A stretch of DNA of 64,000 nucleotides. Origin: Hypomesus transpacificus. Taxonomy: Eukaryota; Chordata; Actinopteri; Osmeriformes; Osmeridae. The stretch lies in assembly GCF_021917145.1 (NCBI RefSeq), contig NC_061073.1:10631430-10695429 (forward strand), in the 5' to 3' direction. How positions within the stretch are numbered: position 1 is the stretch's first letter; every line of letters starts with the position of its first letter. This document shows, piece after piece, positions 1 through 12,964 of the stretch. Position numbers and translations under genes: made by a program. The notes below the pieces were generated by a model. That model saw nothing but the letters and a program-made list of their open reading frames with translations, was not told the origin of the DNA and searched no databases.

Positions 1-1680
1 GAGCAAGGTCACATTTCTGCAGCCTGATAGACCAGGGCTTCAGTTCTGCAGCTTAATTAGTTTTAAACAAGTCTGTTATGCAGCTGGATCAAAACACACG
101 ATCTGCGACACTTCATCTCATTTCACACAAGACGACAGTGGTCCTCGGGTTCTCAAACTGTCTGTTTTCATGTAATCTTTCTGGTAATTTGAATACAGAC
201 AAGGGAAGTCTCTAAACAACTTTGTGAAATATAAAATACTGATATGACTGCTCAGTAGTCAAATCTTGATAAAGCACAATAATTATAATTATAATAAATG
301 CCTAAGTTGTATGTTTTTCACATAAAGAGTCAGACATTTAGACGAAGGTTCGCTGCAGGAAAGACTCACATAAACTGTAAACACAAGTCTCATTTGGAGA
401 CATGTTGAACTAGTAAATTGTTGTTGATCGTATTCAGTAATGATGTCTACTGGTTGTTTAAGGTCAACAACATTAACTGTAACTATATGTACAGGGAGTT
501 AAACATAAATATGATCCCCCGATACTCAATTATATTACCATAAATCAGTTAAATATCTGAACATAATCTCCTCCACAGGCCTAGTTTGTGGCATATGGCC
601 TACCAATAAGGCTATGGGGGGAAATGTACATAAACAAAAAATGTGCTGAAATATCCCATTAATATTTTTGATGGGTATTGTGTTATCAACTCCGAACATA
701 AAGAAACCTAAAGCTTCAACTAATCCAAAGTTAAGTAAGGGTTAAAAAGTCAGTCGATATGGCAGCACACTGGCTCTTAAATGATCATCCTGAGCTAAAA
801 CAGGGTAAAACTATGATTTTTACAATACAGCCAAACGGTGGTTATCTCTATAGAATTCTCTGGCAAGTTTCCCCCAGTTCAAATGCCAGTTTTTTAATGG
901 CTACAAATTATAATTCGGCAGTAATCTGTACGAAACCGGAGTTCAGTTTTGCTAACTATACCCCGATATCCTCTCAGGAGAGCGTTAACAGGCGATCCGC
1001 GACGTGTTACCTTAGCAACGTCTAAAAATGCAGCCGGGAGCAGCGAGGCAGCGACAGGCGGGCAAACTGGGCTCTTTGCAGCGCGTGTGACATGATTGAC
1101 AGAAATAGTACAAAGCACCGTCACTGGAAGCAGCTGGGGCAGCTGAGATTCACCGTTAAAATGTGGGATTACAGGCGGTGTGGATGCCGAGGGTTCAACA
1201 GGACGCGTCGTGATCCCAAGATTTAATAATCTTGTTTACAGAGATAATGCGCTGCTGCTCAGACTGCCTCAGCAAGAAAATGAAATTAGAAACGCAAGAG
1301 TGAATTGTTTTCCTATTATGAATGTGAATTAAGTAATACAATATTGTGAATTCAAATTGAATAGTAGGTAACAAGATAGCTAGTTTCTGAAAATAGTAAT
1401 CACTGAACATGGGGGTTCAACAGAACACATCCCAATTTCAAATAATTATTTGAAATAAGATCATGTAAAATGTGGAAAATACAAAAAAAAGTGTGAGGAG
1501 ACCTATGTTGTTGTGGCCCATCACATTTATACAGAGATTAGGAGAGAATTCCTCAGTTAATTCTCGGGTCCTCGTGTTATCAGGGGGTGCCCTTGGTGCG
1601 CCTGTGTCATTCATCATCTTTTAAGCAGGGTTGCAATGGGAGCTCGTCCTGGGTGCTGAGCTGCAGGATGTTTAAGCAGA
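1..1680. other. gene-free AT-rich stretch
   Basis: No exon, RNA gene or clear repeat was recognised. Short open frames around 759-1125 overlap on both strands and resemble no family I know. Given IMMP2L exons to the right on the minus strand, this is probably IMMP2L intron or 3' flanking DNA (inference). Confidence 0.5.
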
Positions 1681-1838
1681 ACTGTGGCCCAGACAGTCAG
1701 CCAGCCAGTCAGCCAGCCAGCCAGCCAGCCAGCTTGCCCGCGGCTCTGGGTCATATTTCATCATTTAAGCAGAGCATCCTTTCCTGCTCCCTGCTGCCTG
1801 GCTGAGATGAGAGATATCAGGGATCCCAGGACTGTCCA

Positions 1839-1945
1839 GGGCCTGTTCATCTCACCCAGGGCTGAGTGGGGCCTGTTCATCTAACCCAGGGCTGAGTGGG
1901 GCCTGTTCATCTAACCCAGGGCTGAGTGGGGCCTGTTCATCTAAC
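1839..1945. repeat. 30-bp minisatellite, about 3.5 copies
   Basis: A 30-bp unit beginning GGGCCTGTTCATCT repeats at 1839, 1869, 1899 and partly at 1929. It is followed within 30 bp by an unrelated 38-bp array. Confidence 0.9.
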
Positions 1946-1973
1946 TCTCCAAGGACCACACCTGAGCTCATTG

Positions 1974-2333
1974 CTGACCTGCCCACTGCTGACTGGGGGG
2001 CAGGAGGGGGGCTGACCTGCCCACTGCTGACTGGGGGGCAGGAGGGGGGCTGACCTGCCCACTGCTGACTGGGGGGCAAGAGGGGGGCTGACCTGCCCAC
2101 TGCTGACTGGGGGGCAGGAGGGGGGCTGACCTGCCCACTGCTGACTGGGGGGCAGGAGGGGGGCTGACCTGCCCACTGCTGACTGGGGGGCAGGAGGGGG
2201 GCTGACCTGCCCACTGCTGACTGGGGGGCAGGAGGGGGGCTGACCTGCCCACTGCTGACTGGGGGGCAGGAGGGGGGCTGACCTGCCCACTGCTGACTGG
2301 GGGGCAGGAGGGGGGCTGACCTGCCCATTGCTG
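1974..2333. repeat. 38-bp minisatellite, about 9 copies
   Basis: Nearly identical 38-bp units of the form CTGACCTGCCCACTGCTGAC followed by a G-rich half with two runs of six G. Because 38 is not a multiple of three the frame rotates, and all three minus-strand frames stay open. The resulting proline/serine-rich open frames are repeat artefacts. The G runs on the plus strand could form G-quadruplexes. Confidence 0.93.
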
Positions 2334-3080
2334 ACTCTTCAACATTGATCTTCATCGACAGGAGAGAACCCCCTCAAGATGCCCCGTCTCCATGTCAACA
2401 GGAGGTGGTGGAACACCTGGTTCAAACTAATTCAATCGCACATTAGTGACATGAGAAACAATGAGGTCTAACCCAAGTTGAAAGGCAGATTCTGTTTAAC
2501 AGAAATACTGCAGGGTCTGTTTTTAATCTGACGCCAGGGGAAAATGTCTTAGTGATTAAACCACAAAAAGCAATGAATCTTACAACATCATCCATGCACC
2601 ATAGTGGTTGGTAAAAACAGGACTGATCACTGTTTTCCAGCAGACAGTGTGAGCTACAGCCAGCATGACGGCTTAGCTAAATGTGTCTCCCTCTCTCTCA
2701 TGTCATAAAGCCATGAGACCCCCATGTTTCCCTAGGCAACGCAGTCGGCTTCTCATTTCATGACATGAGAACAGGACACACTACATTCAAAATAATCAAA
2801 CAATAATGTTACAAACAGAATTTCCCATTACACCCCATCACCCAAAAATTCCTATTTCCTTTTCGGCGATGACTGACAGCTACAGATTCCATCGCCCTCA
2901 ATTTCCCTCCAAACAGAGGAGAAAGGAGAAGTGAGCGAACAGCCCAGGAGCCCTTCCGGATCCGTGCCTCCAGTCTGAGATAGCTGAATGCTTATTGGCC
3001 CTTTCCAGAGCTATCACCTGTGATGGCCCAAACTCACATGTTCACCTGCGGCACCATATTTGTCCTCACAACAGAGGTCC
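2334..3080. other. gene-free stretch
   Basis: No coding exon, RNA gene or named repeat was recognised in this unique-looking segment between two minisatellites. Confidence 0.5.
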
Positions 3081-3089
3081 TCACAAAGT

Positions 3090-3455
3090 CCTGAATAAAG
3101 AAGGAGAGGAGGGAGAGGAGGCAGAGGGGGGAGGGGAGAGGCAGAGGGGGTGAGGGGGGAGGCAGAGAGGGTGAGGGAGGAGGGTGAGGGGGGAGGCAGA
3201 GGGGGTGAGGGGGGAGGCAGAGTGGGTGAGGGGGAAGTCAGAGAGGGTGAGGGAGGAGGCAGAGAGGGTGAGGGGGGAGTCAGAGAGGGTGAGGGGGGAG
3301 AAAGAGGGGGTGAGGGAGGAGGCAGAGGGGGTGAGGGGGGAGGCAGAGAGGGTGAGGGGGGAGACAGAGACGGTGAAGGGGGAGGCAGAGAGGGTGAGGG
3401 GGAGGCAGAGGGGGTGAGGGGGGAGGCAAAGGGGGTGATGGGGGAGGCAGAGGGC
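3090..3455. repeat. purine-rich G/A minisatellite (about 21-22 bp unit)
   Basis: The plus strand is almost pure purine: degenerate units around GAGGGTGAGGGGGGAGGCAG repeated for about 360 bp. Long open frames on both strands (Gly/Glu/Arg-rich one way, Pro/Ser-rich the other) follow from the composition. The tract could adopt triplex or quadruplex structures. Confidence 0.9.
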
Positions 3456-3711
3456 TCCCACTTCCTGCCCTGCCCTGGGCCAGACCCCCCAGGAGCACAA
3501 ACCACCAGACCTAAAATAACACCTCCCCACTTGCCTGCCTGCCTCTTTCCTCCGCCTCTCCCTCCGCCTCTCCCCCTGCCAGAACAGGAGAGAGAGAGAG
3601 AACGGGAAAGAGGGGACGAGATATAGTAAGGGAGAGGGGAAAGCTGCGGCACATCGACTCGTCCCTGAACACCAGAGGAAGGGCCGTCTCGCTTAGTGGA
3701 GGGTTATAAAT

Positions 3712-4172
3712 ACCTCCATCTGTACCGGAGGAGCCCCCCTACCCCACACCTCCATCTGTACCGGAGGAGCCCCCCTACCCCACACCTCCATCTGTACCGG
3801 AGGAGCCCCCCTACCCCACACCTCCATCTGTACCGGAGGAGCCCCCCTACCCTACACCTCCATCTCTACCGGAGGAGCCCCCCTACCCCACACCTCCATC
3901 TGTACCGGAGGAGCCCCCCTACCCTACACCTCCATCTCTACCGGAGGAGCCCGCCTACCCTACACCTCCATCTATACCGGAGGAGCCCCCCTACCCCACA
4001 CCTCCATCTCTACCGGAGGAGCCCCCCACACCTCCATCTGTACCGGAGGAGCCCCCCTACCCTACACCTCCATCTATACCGGAGGAGCCCCCCTACCCCA
4101 CACCTCCATCTCTACCGGAGGAGCCCCCCACACCTCCATCTCTACCGGAGGAGCCCGCCTACCCCACACCGC
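3712..4172. repeat. 36-bp minisatellite with internal inverted repeat, about 13 copies
   Basis: Units of 36 bp start CCTCCATCTGTACCGGAGGA, so CCTCC and GGAGG can pair as a short stem in every copy. Some copies are shortened by nine bases. The length is a multiple of three, so a 164-codon open frame (3696-4190) runs through it. No start context, splice site or family similarity supports a real gene. Confidence 0.93.
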
Positions 4173-5810
4173 CCCCTGCCAGCTCCATAGGTGCTGAGAA
4201 GAACCAGGAAACACACAACACTGACACAAAAACAAACCCTTGCCCGGCCACTTTACTGTACGTGCGTGTGTATGGATCCTGGGGCCTACGCATCCCAATG
4301 CACTGAAGGCTTGTTTTCCCCCTCGAGTGGGAAAAAGCATCCTTCAGGCTGCTTACCAATGGATGGTTTCCACCCTTGCCGAGTCTCTAGTTTAAAATAC
4401 AGTTCTAAATATTGAGTGCCCAGACCTCCATAACGTGTCCTCTCTCCCTGGCTGCTGTAAGAACGTGTGAGCTGAAGACTTAATCACAGGAATTATGTGC
4501 AAATGCTGCCAACGCACAGCGATACAATCCATTTTTAAGTTGAAGTATTCTTGCCAAGCCAGAAGAGAGTGGGCCTCTAGCCTCCCACTAAGGGTAAGCC
4601 ACGCTACAAAGCATGAAGCATTGAACATTTCAGAGGACACAGTTAAAGCTGAATCTGCCCAGATTCCAAAGTTATTTCAGGAAAATGCAAAGACAAACAC
4701 TGGCTAATTACAGTATCACAGTGCTTTTGAAAAAAATCACAATCAATCTCTCAACCTCGACTACAGAGCCAGAGATGAGTTACCTGGCTTTAGCTTCAAT
4801 AAGCATATAGGTAACTCTCCAGTCTCCCTCACCCCCCCCCCCCCCCCCCCCCCCTTCTCCCACACAAATGCCTGTTATTGTCCTCAAGCAGAGCTTCTTA
4901 TTAGCGGCTTAGTGTGTTGACAGTGCCACGCTGGCTCTTAATCTGCAGCCCTCATATCACCACACTGGTCTGACAACGACACTGCAAACCTTGGTCCAAT
5001 TAGCATAATCATGCTAAAACACAAGTGCTGGGGACTTTTAACACAACAGCCTGGGGGATAGCGTGTGGGAAAATATGCAGGATTACAGAGCAGTGGATTA
5101 CAGACCACAAATTACACAATGGGACCCAAAGAAAGAGTAGGTAGATGAGTTTCTAACTTCACCCTCATGTGTGTTTGGGTCGTGAGCACCATCCATGCAC
5201 CCTCATCAAACCAGGCACAGCCATTCAAGAAACGGTTTCCACTCTGTGTGAAAGGTGAACTTCAAATCCCCAGGGTTACAACTTTAGCTCTTTTAACCAC
5301 AATCCTTCTGGGGCCGTTGGATAATACTATCTCCATCTTTAAAATGTGTCACTGTACCACTCCAAATGATAAATCCTTGCCCCTCTGGCATACGAAACAC
5401 CAATTTCCTTCCATCCACAGCCCAATTTCAACTTAAAGCTTTTATCCTGCCCTCAATATGTCAAGAGAGTAACCTGCTCACAACGCTCTCTTGGTGTGGG
5501 AAGGGTGGCGGCACTGTTAACTGGAGAAATGAGGAAATATTTCATGTCGAGGTAATTCCCATTTCATCCCCTGCTTTCCTGATAGATGTGAATGCCAGAA
5601 AACCAGCTTTGATGTTTGTACAATTACACGGCATATGAATGAGGGGAATATCTCTTCGGCACATAAGCAAAATACCCGCTGGGTCAGATGACAGGGTTGC
5701 CTTGTAATGAACAACATCATTTGTGTAGAGAGACCAGCGCTCATCCACATCTCCTCATGCAGAGAGCCTTCTGAACACGTACATCAGGAGAATCAGCAGG
5801 CAGGCGGAGA
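4173..5810. other. gene-free stretch with a poly(C) run
   Basis: No gene recognised. A run of about 22 C residues lies near 4831-4852. Short open frames at 4191-4707 and 5167-5640 have overlapping rivals on the other strand and no recognisable domains. Confidence 0.5.
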
Positions 5811-5814
5811 TAGA

Positions 5815-6080
<266 letters not shown>

Positions 6081-6093
6081 AACATAAACACTG

Positions 6094-7880
6094 AGCTGTG
6101 CTGGCAGATATGAATTAAAATGAAAAGACATCACGACAGCCAAGTGGGCATTTTTTTCCCTGTCCCCCTTCCATTCCCCCCCCCCCCCCCCCCTTTTCCC
6201 CCATTCTAGGAAAACCTGTTATCTCCAATGTTTCATCTAAATGCAGTCCTACTTCATTGTCTTGATACGAGCCATCCTAGACTCTGACTTACAGCAGGGC
6301 CTGTGTTCGGGCCACGGCATGCATCACAGCAGAGAGACTGCAGCACCAGCATCTGTGATCAAGTGAAACCCAAACACATAGCTCATTCCTGCACCTGCAG
6401 ACGTTCCTTCAATCTGCCCCGACTCTCAAAAGGTTCTTATTACCCCGGCCTGCCTCTGCTCTCTTCATATCTCAGGTTGACACATACAACCACTAAAGGA
6501 GTAAAGGTACTTGGCCATTTTTCCTCAGTCGACTGTGTGGAATTTTAGCCCAATCAACTTTTCGGAGGGGCGCCCAGGTTCAAGGCGAACTATCTGAACG
6601 TAGAATTGACCAAAAGGCGGAGGCATTCATTCATCACATCTGATAAGTGGAATTGAACAGGGAGCCAGAGCCCAATGGGAGCAGCTGTAGAAGGGAGAGG
6701 AAGCTCTGCAGAGTGGACTACAGAGCCACTGGGTTTAGCCCCGACATCCTTGGAAGTATATATCACAATATCAGGTTAGTATCCAGCACGCTCAAAGTAC
6801 ATGTTGACTTCTTAGACCAACGGTTAGACCAAGTACTAGATGAATTGAGGTTAGGGTTATTAATTCCTATTATATAAAGAGCTCACCGGTATTCATTTAT
6901 ATAGGTCATAAAATTGTGTGAGATTGTGTGGAAATGTGTTTCCAACTCCAACACATGAATGAGAAGCATCGTTCTGCAGATGAGGCAGGTTCCACACCAT
7001 GTCCTTGACAGGACAGAAGGATAGTTTGTTGTGAACGTCTTTATGCTATGCTAACATGGCTACAGCTAACATGGATATTATTGGTTGATAGCCCATGCTT
7101 GCTGGTCACTGAAAGGTCCTCTTTAAGGTTATATAGAAACAATTTATATGATGAGGAATCTAGAAATTGGAGGATTTAAGGTCCATTGACTTAGAGATCA
7201 GGATACATAATACAAAGCCTAATTGTGTGTAAATAAAGTCTCGAATGACACTGACAATCGTAAATGCCATGGTCATAGAGACATTATCTGTAAAACACAC
7301 ACAGAAAACAAATCCACAAGAGAAAAGATAAAGCAGCCTTGATCCCAAAGATGGCAGCGATTCCTCAGATGAAGTACATTTCTTTTTTTATGTCTTTAAG
7401 TGTCCAGTACATGTGAATATTTACTGCATAATTAGCATGGAGGACCATAAATGTTAAAGCAAAGTGAAGATATGAATACTTAATTTACTGCTCTAATGAA
7501 CAGGAAGTCAAAAATATATAAATATTTATAGAGTGATGAGATTTCACAGGGCATTAAATTAATGTACTAATTCAGTCCATTCTTATCAGCAAGCTGAATA
7601 AAATATCTTGCTCTCAGCATCCGAACGCTGGGTTTGAGACTGTGTCTTTCGTCCAAGAAAAATGTTAAGCACCGGTGAAGGTGTGAGTGTGTGTCAAAAC
7701 CGGATATCCTTATCTTAGAGGGCATGGCCTGCTTTTAGTGGAGGCCATTACCCAGCTATCATACCCCCTCTGCACTCACACAAATGACAGATAATGACAC
7801 TATTACTCCGACCAGGCAGCGCACATGTCAAAACATCCCAATCAAGGAGAGGATAACCAGATTGATCTCTAATGGCGAAA
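6094..7880. other. gene-free stretch
   Basis: Contains a poly(C) run at about 6176-6193 and otherwise unique AT-rich DNA. No exon, RNA gene or named repeat was recognised. Confidence 0.5.
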
Positions 7881-7884
7881 CAAA

Positions 7885-8055
7885 CTCTCCCTCCCTCTCC
7901 CTCCCTCCCTCCCTCCCTCTCTCCCTCTCTCCCTCTCTCCCTCTCTCCCTCTCTCCCTCCCTCCCTCCCTCGCTCCCTCCCTCCCTCCCTCCCACCCTCC
8001 CTCCCTCCCTCCCTCCCTCCCCCCTCACCTCCCTCCCTCTACCTCCCTCCCCTCT
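7885..8055. repeat. (CCCT)n microsatellite
   Basis: About 170 bp of CCCT units with CTCT variants. The plus strand is a pure pyrimidine tract over most of its length. Confidence 0.94.
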
Positions 8056-9036
8056 GAAGACCGAGCCAAGGACCTCCATCCTGTCTGTCCGCTCCACCTA
8101 CCTCCGGGCACAGCCGTCCGACCAACAAGTCTGCAGAGCGCTGATTGTCAGCTCTGAGTCTTTCTGAGCATCTCAGAGGGGGTTGTCCCCGCTCTCCGCA
8201 GCCTGTCTTTGTAACCCCAATCCTGGAACAATAACGGCTTTGGTCACAGGCTGCTAAAACTCAGCTTGACAAAGCCTGGATGAGGAAGAAGCTCGGTGAG
8301 CTGTTACCAAACCGGATTCTGTTGATGCTAATTACACACAAACTCAATACAGTCCAGGCTGAATCTATCCTACCACTTCCTGACATCTACACTTCAAAGC
8401 GACAGGAAGGCAGTACTGTACAGTGCTCAAGACGTCAAGCTTTTGAAGGTTTACATGGCTGCTGCGTTGGTCCATGAATATTCAGAACTGGAAAAACTTT
8501 TACCTCAAACTTTTGCTCACACCCCCGCCCCCTTGTTTCCAAAGATGGTAATCTGCCCAAAAATACTTGTCATAAACAAAGCTAGCGTTTCAAGCAGCAG
8601 CACTATTCATCTCTTACAACACCTATTTATAACCTGGGAGAAACATTCCTACCCTTCAAGAGGAAAATTATGTTTTGCAGAAATCTGTTTCTCAGCCTGC
8701 TCAGACAAAAATGGTTATGTTCACGGTAGAACATAAAATCAATCAGGTTTGTAATGGGCTACACAGAGAGAGTGACAAACAGCCGTAAAGCAGCGGATGG
8801 CGTTCTGTATATGCACTCCTAACAATGGTTACAGAGGCTTTTTCCATACACACTGCAGCCTGAAAATGAGAAACATTCTGTAAATAAGATATTACTCTAT
8901 GGACTATAATATTCCCTCGGACAATTTGCTTTTAAAATGAGTGCCAATTATAAGTGGACATCAGTCTCCAGTGTACCAAAGCAACACCACATTTTACATT
9001 TAAATACAGGTTGAAATTCCTGGCAGATGAGAAATA

Positions 9037-9079
<43 letters not shown>

Positions 9080-10332
9080 CTGGGGCAGTCGATATATCTA
9101 TTTCACAGTATTGCTCTCACAGGTATCTATTAGCCTTAAGATGAACCTTCCTCCCTCAGTTGACTCAATCTACTCTGGAAATGGATGGACATGCAAACCC
9201 CCCAAAATAAGAATTACCTACAAAGTGTGATTCTGGCTATGATAAAATATGCATGGGTGACTATGCATCATGACTAGAGGCGTAATATATATTTTACAGT
9301 ATTCAGCACGCAGTAAACAAGAGTTGGCGACACACAGCGCACCATGAAGCCCTCGATGAAGGCCTTGTCTCTACCCTCCCGGCACGACCCGTCCTCTCCT
9401 TCTGACTGGTGGCCCTGCTCCTGTTGACATCATCTGAGCTATGAACCCTGGAGTCAGCTCTCGGGGTGTACCCCCGGGGAGGGCTACGAACAGTCCCGAG
9501 GTATCCCTAGTTCCCCGCAGGTGACCTGCTAAATTAGAGTTTTTGGGGTGAAGGGAAAAAATATTTCAACCCACGGGGCGGCTAGCGGTTCAGAAATAAT
9601 ATATTGCGGGTCGGAAACGTTATTAATATAAAATGTTTCAAGATGTGTTTAATGTTACTTTAATTAATACTTAAGTACAAGGGCGTAGGTTTGGTTTGAA
9701 CATTGGTGGGGACACAGTATAACCATTGCATTTGCTATCGATGCTCCTGCCTGTTGCTAAAAGCATGAGCAGAAAGCGTTTCTGCAAACACACACACACA
9801 AGATACTGCATGACATATAATAGTGCCACACAATTAATAAATCCTTAAGGGACATCAGAGGAATATTAGCCAACGTTTGGACTCTAAACAAATTCAATAA
9901 ATCTGTTCCTTTTTTTAACGGGTAAGGATTGAACAGTTTTCGGGGGGGAAATCTGTCCTTATGTCGGGTGTCGGTTTGGTCTCAGAATTGATGTTGCCTG
10001 CGTGGTTCGGTTACGGCTCCACAGAACGAAGCCGTGCAGGACTGCAGGACTCTAGTAAGAACACACCTGTTCAGGCCACACGGAAACATCAAAACCTGAA
10101 GCAAAGCCAAAGAAAACAAACACGCCGTGTAGTCGTGTTTTCAGGCGGGGAGTCGGTACACGCAGTCAAGAGTCCTCAGGGACCAGCGCCTGGCTTCCTG
10201 CTGCGATCCAGAACAGAGAGGGTCTGAATGAGCCAGCGATGAAGGGAGTCTTGGTATCGGAGCTCTCTAATTGGGGCCGCGGTAATCGCCTTCGTCTCTG
10301 CGGTCGAGCCATGTCAACAGGCTCTCGGCTGT
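8056..10332. other. gene-free stretch with poly(T) run and possible repeat remnants
   Basis: A T run of about 37 bases lies at 9041-9077. The segment around 9680-9720 (GGGCGTAGGTTTGG...) resembles an interspersed repeat fragment I associate with fish genomes, but I cannot name it. No exon was found. Confidence 0.45.
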
Positions 10333-10336
10333 GGTG

Positions 10337-10396
<60 letters not shown>

Positions 10397-10504
10397 TTTA
10401 TGTATGTGTGTGTGTGAGTGCCTGAGTGTGTGTGTGTGTGTGTGTGAGTGCCTGAGTGTGAGTGTGTGTGTGTGTGTGTGAGTGCCTGAGTGTGAGTGTG
10501 TGTT

Positions 10505-10548
<44 letters not shown>

Positions 10549-10625
10549 TATGTGTGTGAGTGAAGTTGTGTCAGTGTGTGTGTGTCAGTGTGTGTGTATG
10601 TGTGAGTGTGTATGTGTGTGTGGTA
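10333..10625. repeat. (GT)n microsatellite with embedded (GA)n
   Basis: Long GT runs with GAGTGCCTGAGTGTG interruptions repeated three times, and a pure GA block at 10508-10546. This is a compound microsatellite. Confidence 0.95.
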
Positions 10626-11188
10626 ACCGGGTAGTACAGAGCGTCTCAGTGCAGCCAGTCGTGGGCAGGAGGGACCTACACACACACACAGTACCGTCTC
10701 CATGACAGAGAGGAAGAGAGGAGAGGAGAGGTGAGGCTAGAAAAGAGAAAAATACAGAAAGAGAGAGGGCAAGGGAGGGAGTGGGGGAGATGGCGAGCAG
10801 GAGATAGAGAGAGAACCAGAAAACGCAAAAAATAGACAGTGACTTAGGTGCTACGGCCAGCCCGGCTGGGCCCTCAACACCGCAGGGGAGAGGAGGAGAA
10901 GTTTTGAGTACCTCCTCCATGGATGAAGGCTGATTAGACGAATGACTATAAGAGGATTCAGTTCCCTGACTGATGGGCTGCACTTCACTTCTCTACGAGG
11001 CCCACACAGTCAGCCTACAGGCTGGCAGAGCCCGTAATCATCCAGCCCAGCTAAGAGGAGCCTTGTCAATGACTCAAAAGGTCAGCCGGCTATATGAAGA
11101 AAAGAGCAGGTATCGAACAGAAAACACCTCAAGCATCCATGTCCACACTTAGCTAGGAGTGGAGGGGTTAAGGACGAAAGCTTGCGGT
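10626..11188. other. gene-free stretch
   Basis: No exon or RNA gene was recognised between the compound microsatellite and the Tc1 element. The left part is purine-rich. Confidence 0.5.
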
Positions 11189-11190
11189 TA

Positions 11191-12850
11191 CAGTGCCCTC
11201 CAAAAGTATTGGAACAGTGAGGCGAATTCCTTTATTTTGCTGTAGACTGAAAACATTTGGGCTTGACATCAAATAATGAACGTGAGACCAGAGATCAACG
11301 TTTCAGCTTTTATTTCCAGGTATTTACATCAGGATCTGATGCACAACTAAGAAAATATCACATTTTGTTTGAATCCACCCATTTGTCATGTGATCAAAAG
11401 TATTGGAACAGATATACTTAAAACATATTTAAGTGAATAAGACTTAATATTTAGTTGCAAATCCTTTGCTTTCAATAACTGCAGCAAGTCTGTGACCCAT
11501 TGACGTCACCAAACTTTTGCATTCTTCCTTTTTGATGCTTTCCCAGGCTTTCACTGCAGCCGCTTTCAGTTGTTGTTTGTTTTGTGGGGTTCCTCCCTTC
11601 AGTCTCCTCTTAAGCAGGTAAAATGCATGCTCTATAGGGTTTAAGTCTGGAGATTGACTTGGCCAGTCTAATACCTTTCATTTCTTGCCCCTGATGAACT
11701 CCTTTGTTGTTTTGGCAGTGTGTTTTGGGTCGTTATCTTGCTGCATGATGAAGGCTCTGCCAATCAGTTTGGTTGCATCTTTCCTTAAATTGGCAGACAA
11801 AATGTTTCTGTAGACTTCCGAGTTCATTTTGCTGCTGCCATCATGTGTTACATCCTCAATGAAGATTAATGAGCCCGTCCCAGAAGAAGCCATGCAAGCC
11901 CAAGCCATGACATTACCTCCACCGTGTTTCACAGATGAGCTTGTGTGTTTGGGATCATGAGCAGTTCCTTTCTTTCTCCAAACTTTAGCCTTTCCATCAC
12001 TTTGGTAAAAGTTAATCTTTGTCTCATCAGTCCATAAAACTTTGTCCCAGAATTTTTGAGGTTCATCTCTGTACTTTTTGGCAAATTCCAGCCTGGCCTT
12101 CCTATTCTTCTTGCTAATGAGTGGTTTGCATCTTCTGGTGTAGCCCTTGTACTTTTGTTCATGAAGTCTTCTGCGAACAGTAGATAGTGATACCTTCACT
12201 CCTGCCATCTGGAGGTTGTTGCTGATCTCACTAACAGTTGTTTTAGGGTCTTTCTTTACAGCTCTCACAATGTTTCTGTCATCAACTGCTGATGTTTTCC
12301 TTGGTCTACCTGTTCGACGTCTGTTACTTAGTACACCAGTAGTTTTCTTCTTCTTCAGGACATTCCAAATGGTTGTACTGGCTATGGCCAATGTTTCTGC
12401 AATGGCTCTGATTGATTTTCCATCTTCTCTAAGACTCACAATTGCTTGTTTTTCACCCAAAGACAGCGCTCTGGTTTTCATGTTGTTTTCACCTCTGAAT
12501 ACAGTCTGCATAGACAAAACCTATCTTACCCAATCTGAACCTGAGTGTAGACATTCAGTGGTATTTATTGATTGAATAATGTATGTAATAGGACACACCT
12601 GGGCAACAAAACACACCTGTCAGTCACATGTTCCAATACTTTTGCTCACGTGACAAATGGGTGGGTTCGAACAAAAAGGTGATATTTTCTAATTTGTGCA
12701 TCAGATCCTGATGTAAATACCTGGAACTAAAAGCTGAAACGTTGATCTCTGGTTTCACATTCATCGTTTGATGTCAAGCCCAAATGTTTTCAGTCTACAG
12801 CAAAAATAAAGGAATTGGCCTCACTGTTCCAATACTTTTGGAGGGCACTG
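11191..12850 (-). mobile_element. Tc1/mariner transposon, nearly complete
   Basis: The ends are inverted copies starting CAGTGCCCTCCAAAAGTATT and are flanked by TA dinucleotides (11189-11190 and 12851-12852), the target duplication expected of Tc1/mariner elements. The terminal inverted repeats run about 210 bp each. The outer motif AAAAGTATTGGAACA recurs near the inner end of each repeat, which matches the IR/DR layout of many fish Tc1 elements. The two repeats differ at a modest number of positions, so the insertion is not very recent. A single minus-strand transposase frame fills the interior. It lies in what is probably IMMP2L intron 3, about 115 bp from exon 3. Confidence 0.96.
11444..12517 (-). 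pseudogene. Tc1-like transposase with one premature stop
   Basis: The first 279 codons are open from an ATG at 12517 (a second ATG 12 codons on is equally plausible). They contain an N-terminal helix-turn-helix part, a GRPRKT AT-hook-like motif near residue 70, and catalytic aspartates in WTDETK and QQDNDPKHT. A TGA at 11678-11680 follows RGKK. Beyond it the same frame stays open to a TAA at 11444-11446 and includes SPDLNPIE, which supplies the last acidic catalytic residue of the DD34E triad. As written the protein would stop before that residue, so autonomous activity is unlikely. The full frame is 357 codons, close to the 340-odd usual for the family. The stop replaces what is usually a tryptophan in relatives (from memory of the family). 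Confidence 0.93.
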
Positions 12851-12964
12851 TATATCCAATAATCCTGTCAGAACTTTACTCAGGTACCACAGGTGAACTG
12901 CCTGTTCTGAGCACCACTCAGGCTCCTGTCTGTACGTAGCAAACGCAGGGGGAGGCAGACTCAC

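Noticed and set aside
1852..2355. Proline/serine-rich minus-strand frames
   Set aside because: Produced by the 38-bp and 30-bp tandem arrays; all three frames are open at once.
3014..4190. Open frames of 149-212 codons, and a 164-codon HLHLYRRSPP repeat frame
   Set aside because: They coincide exactly with low-complexity arrays and have no independent gene signals.
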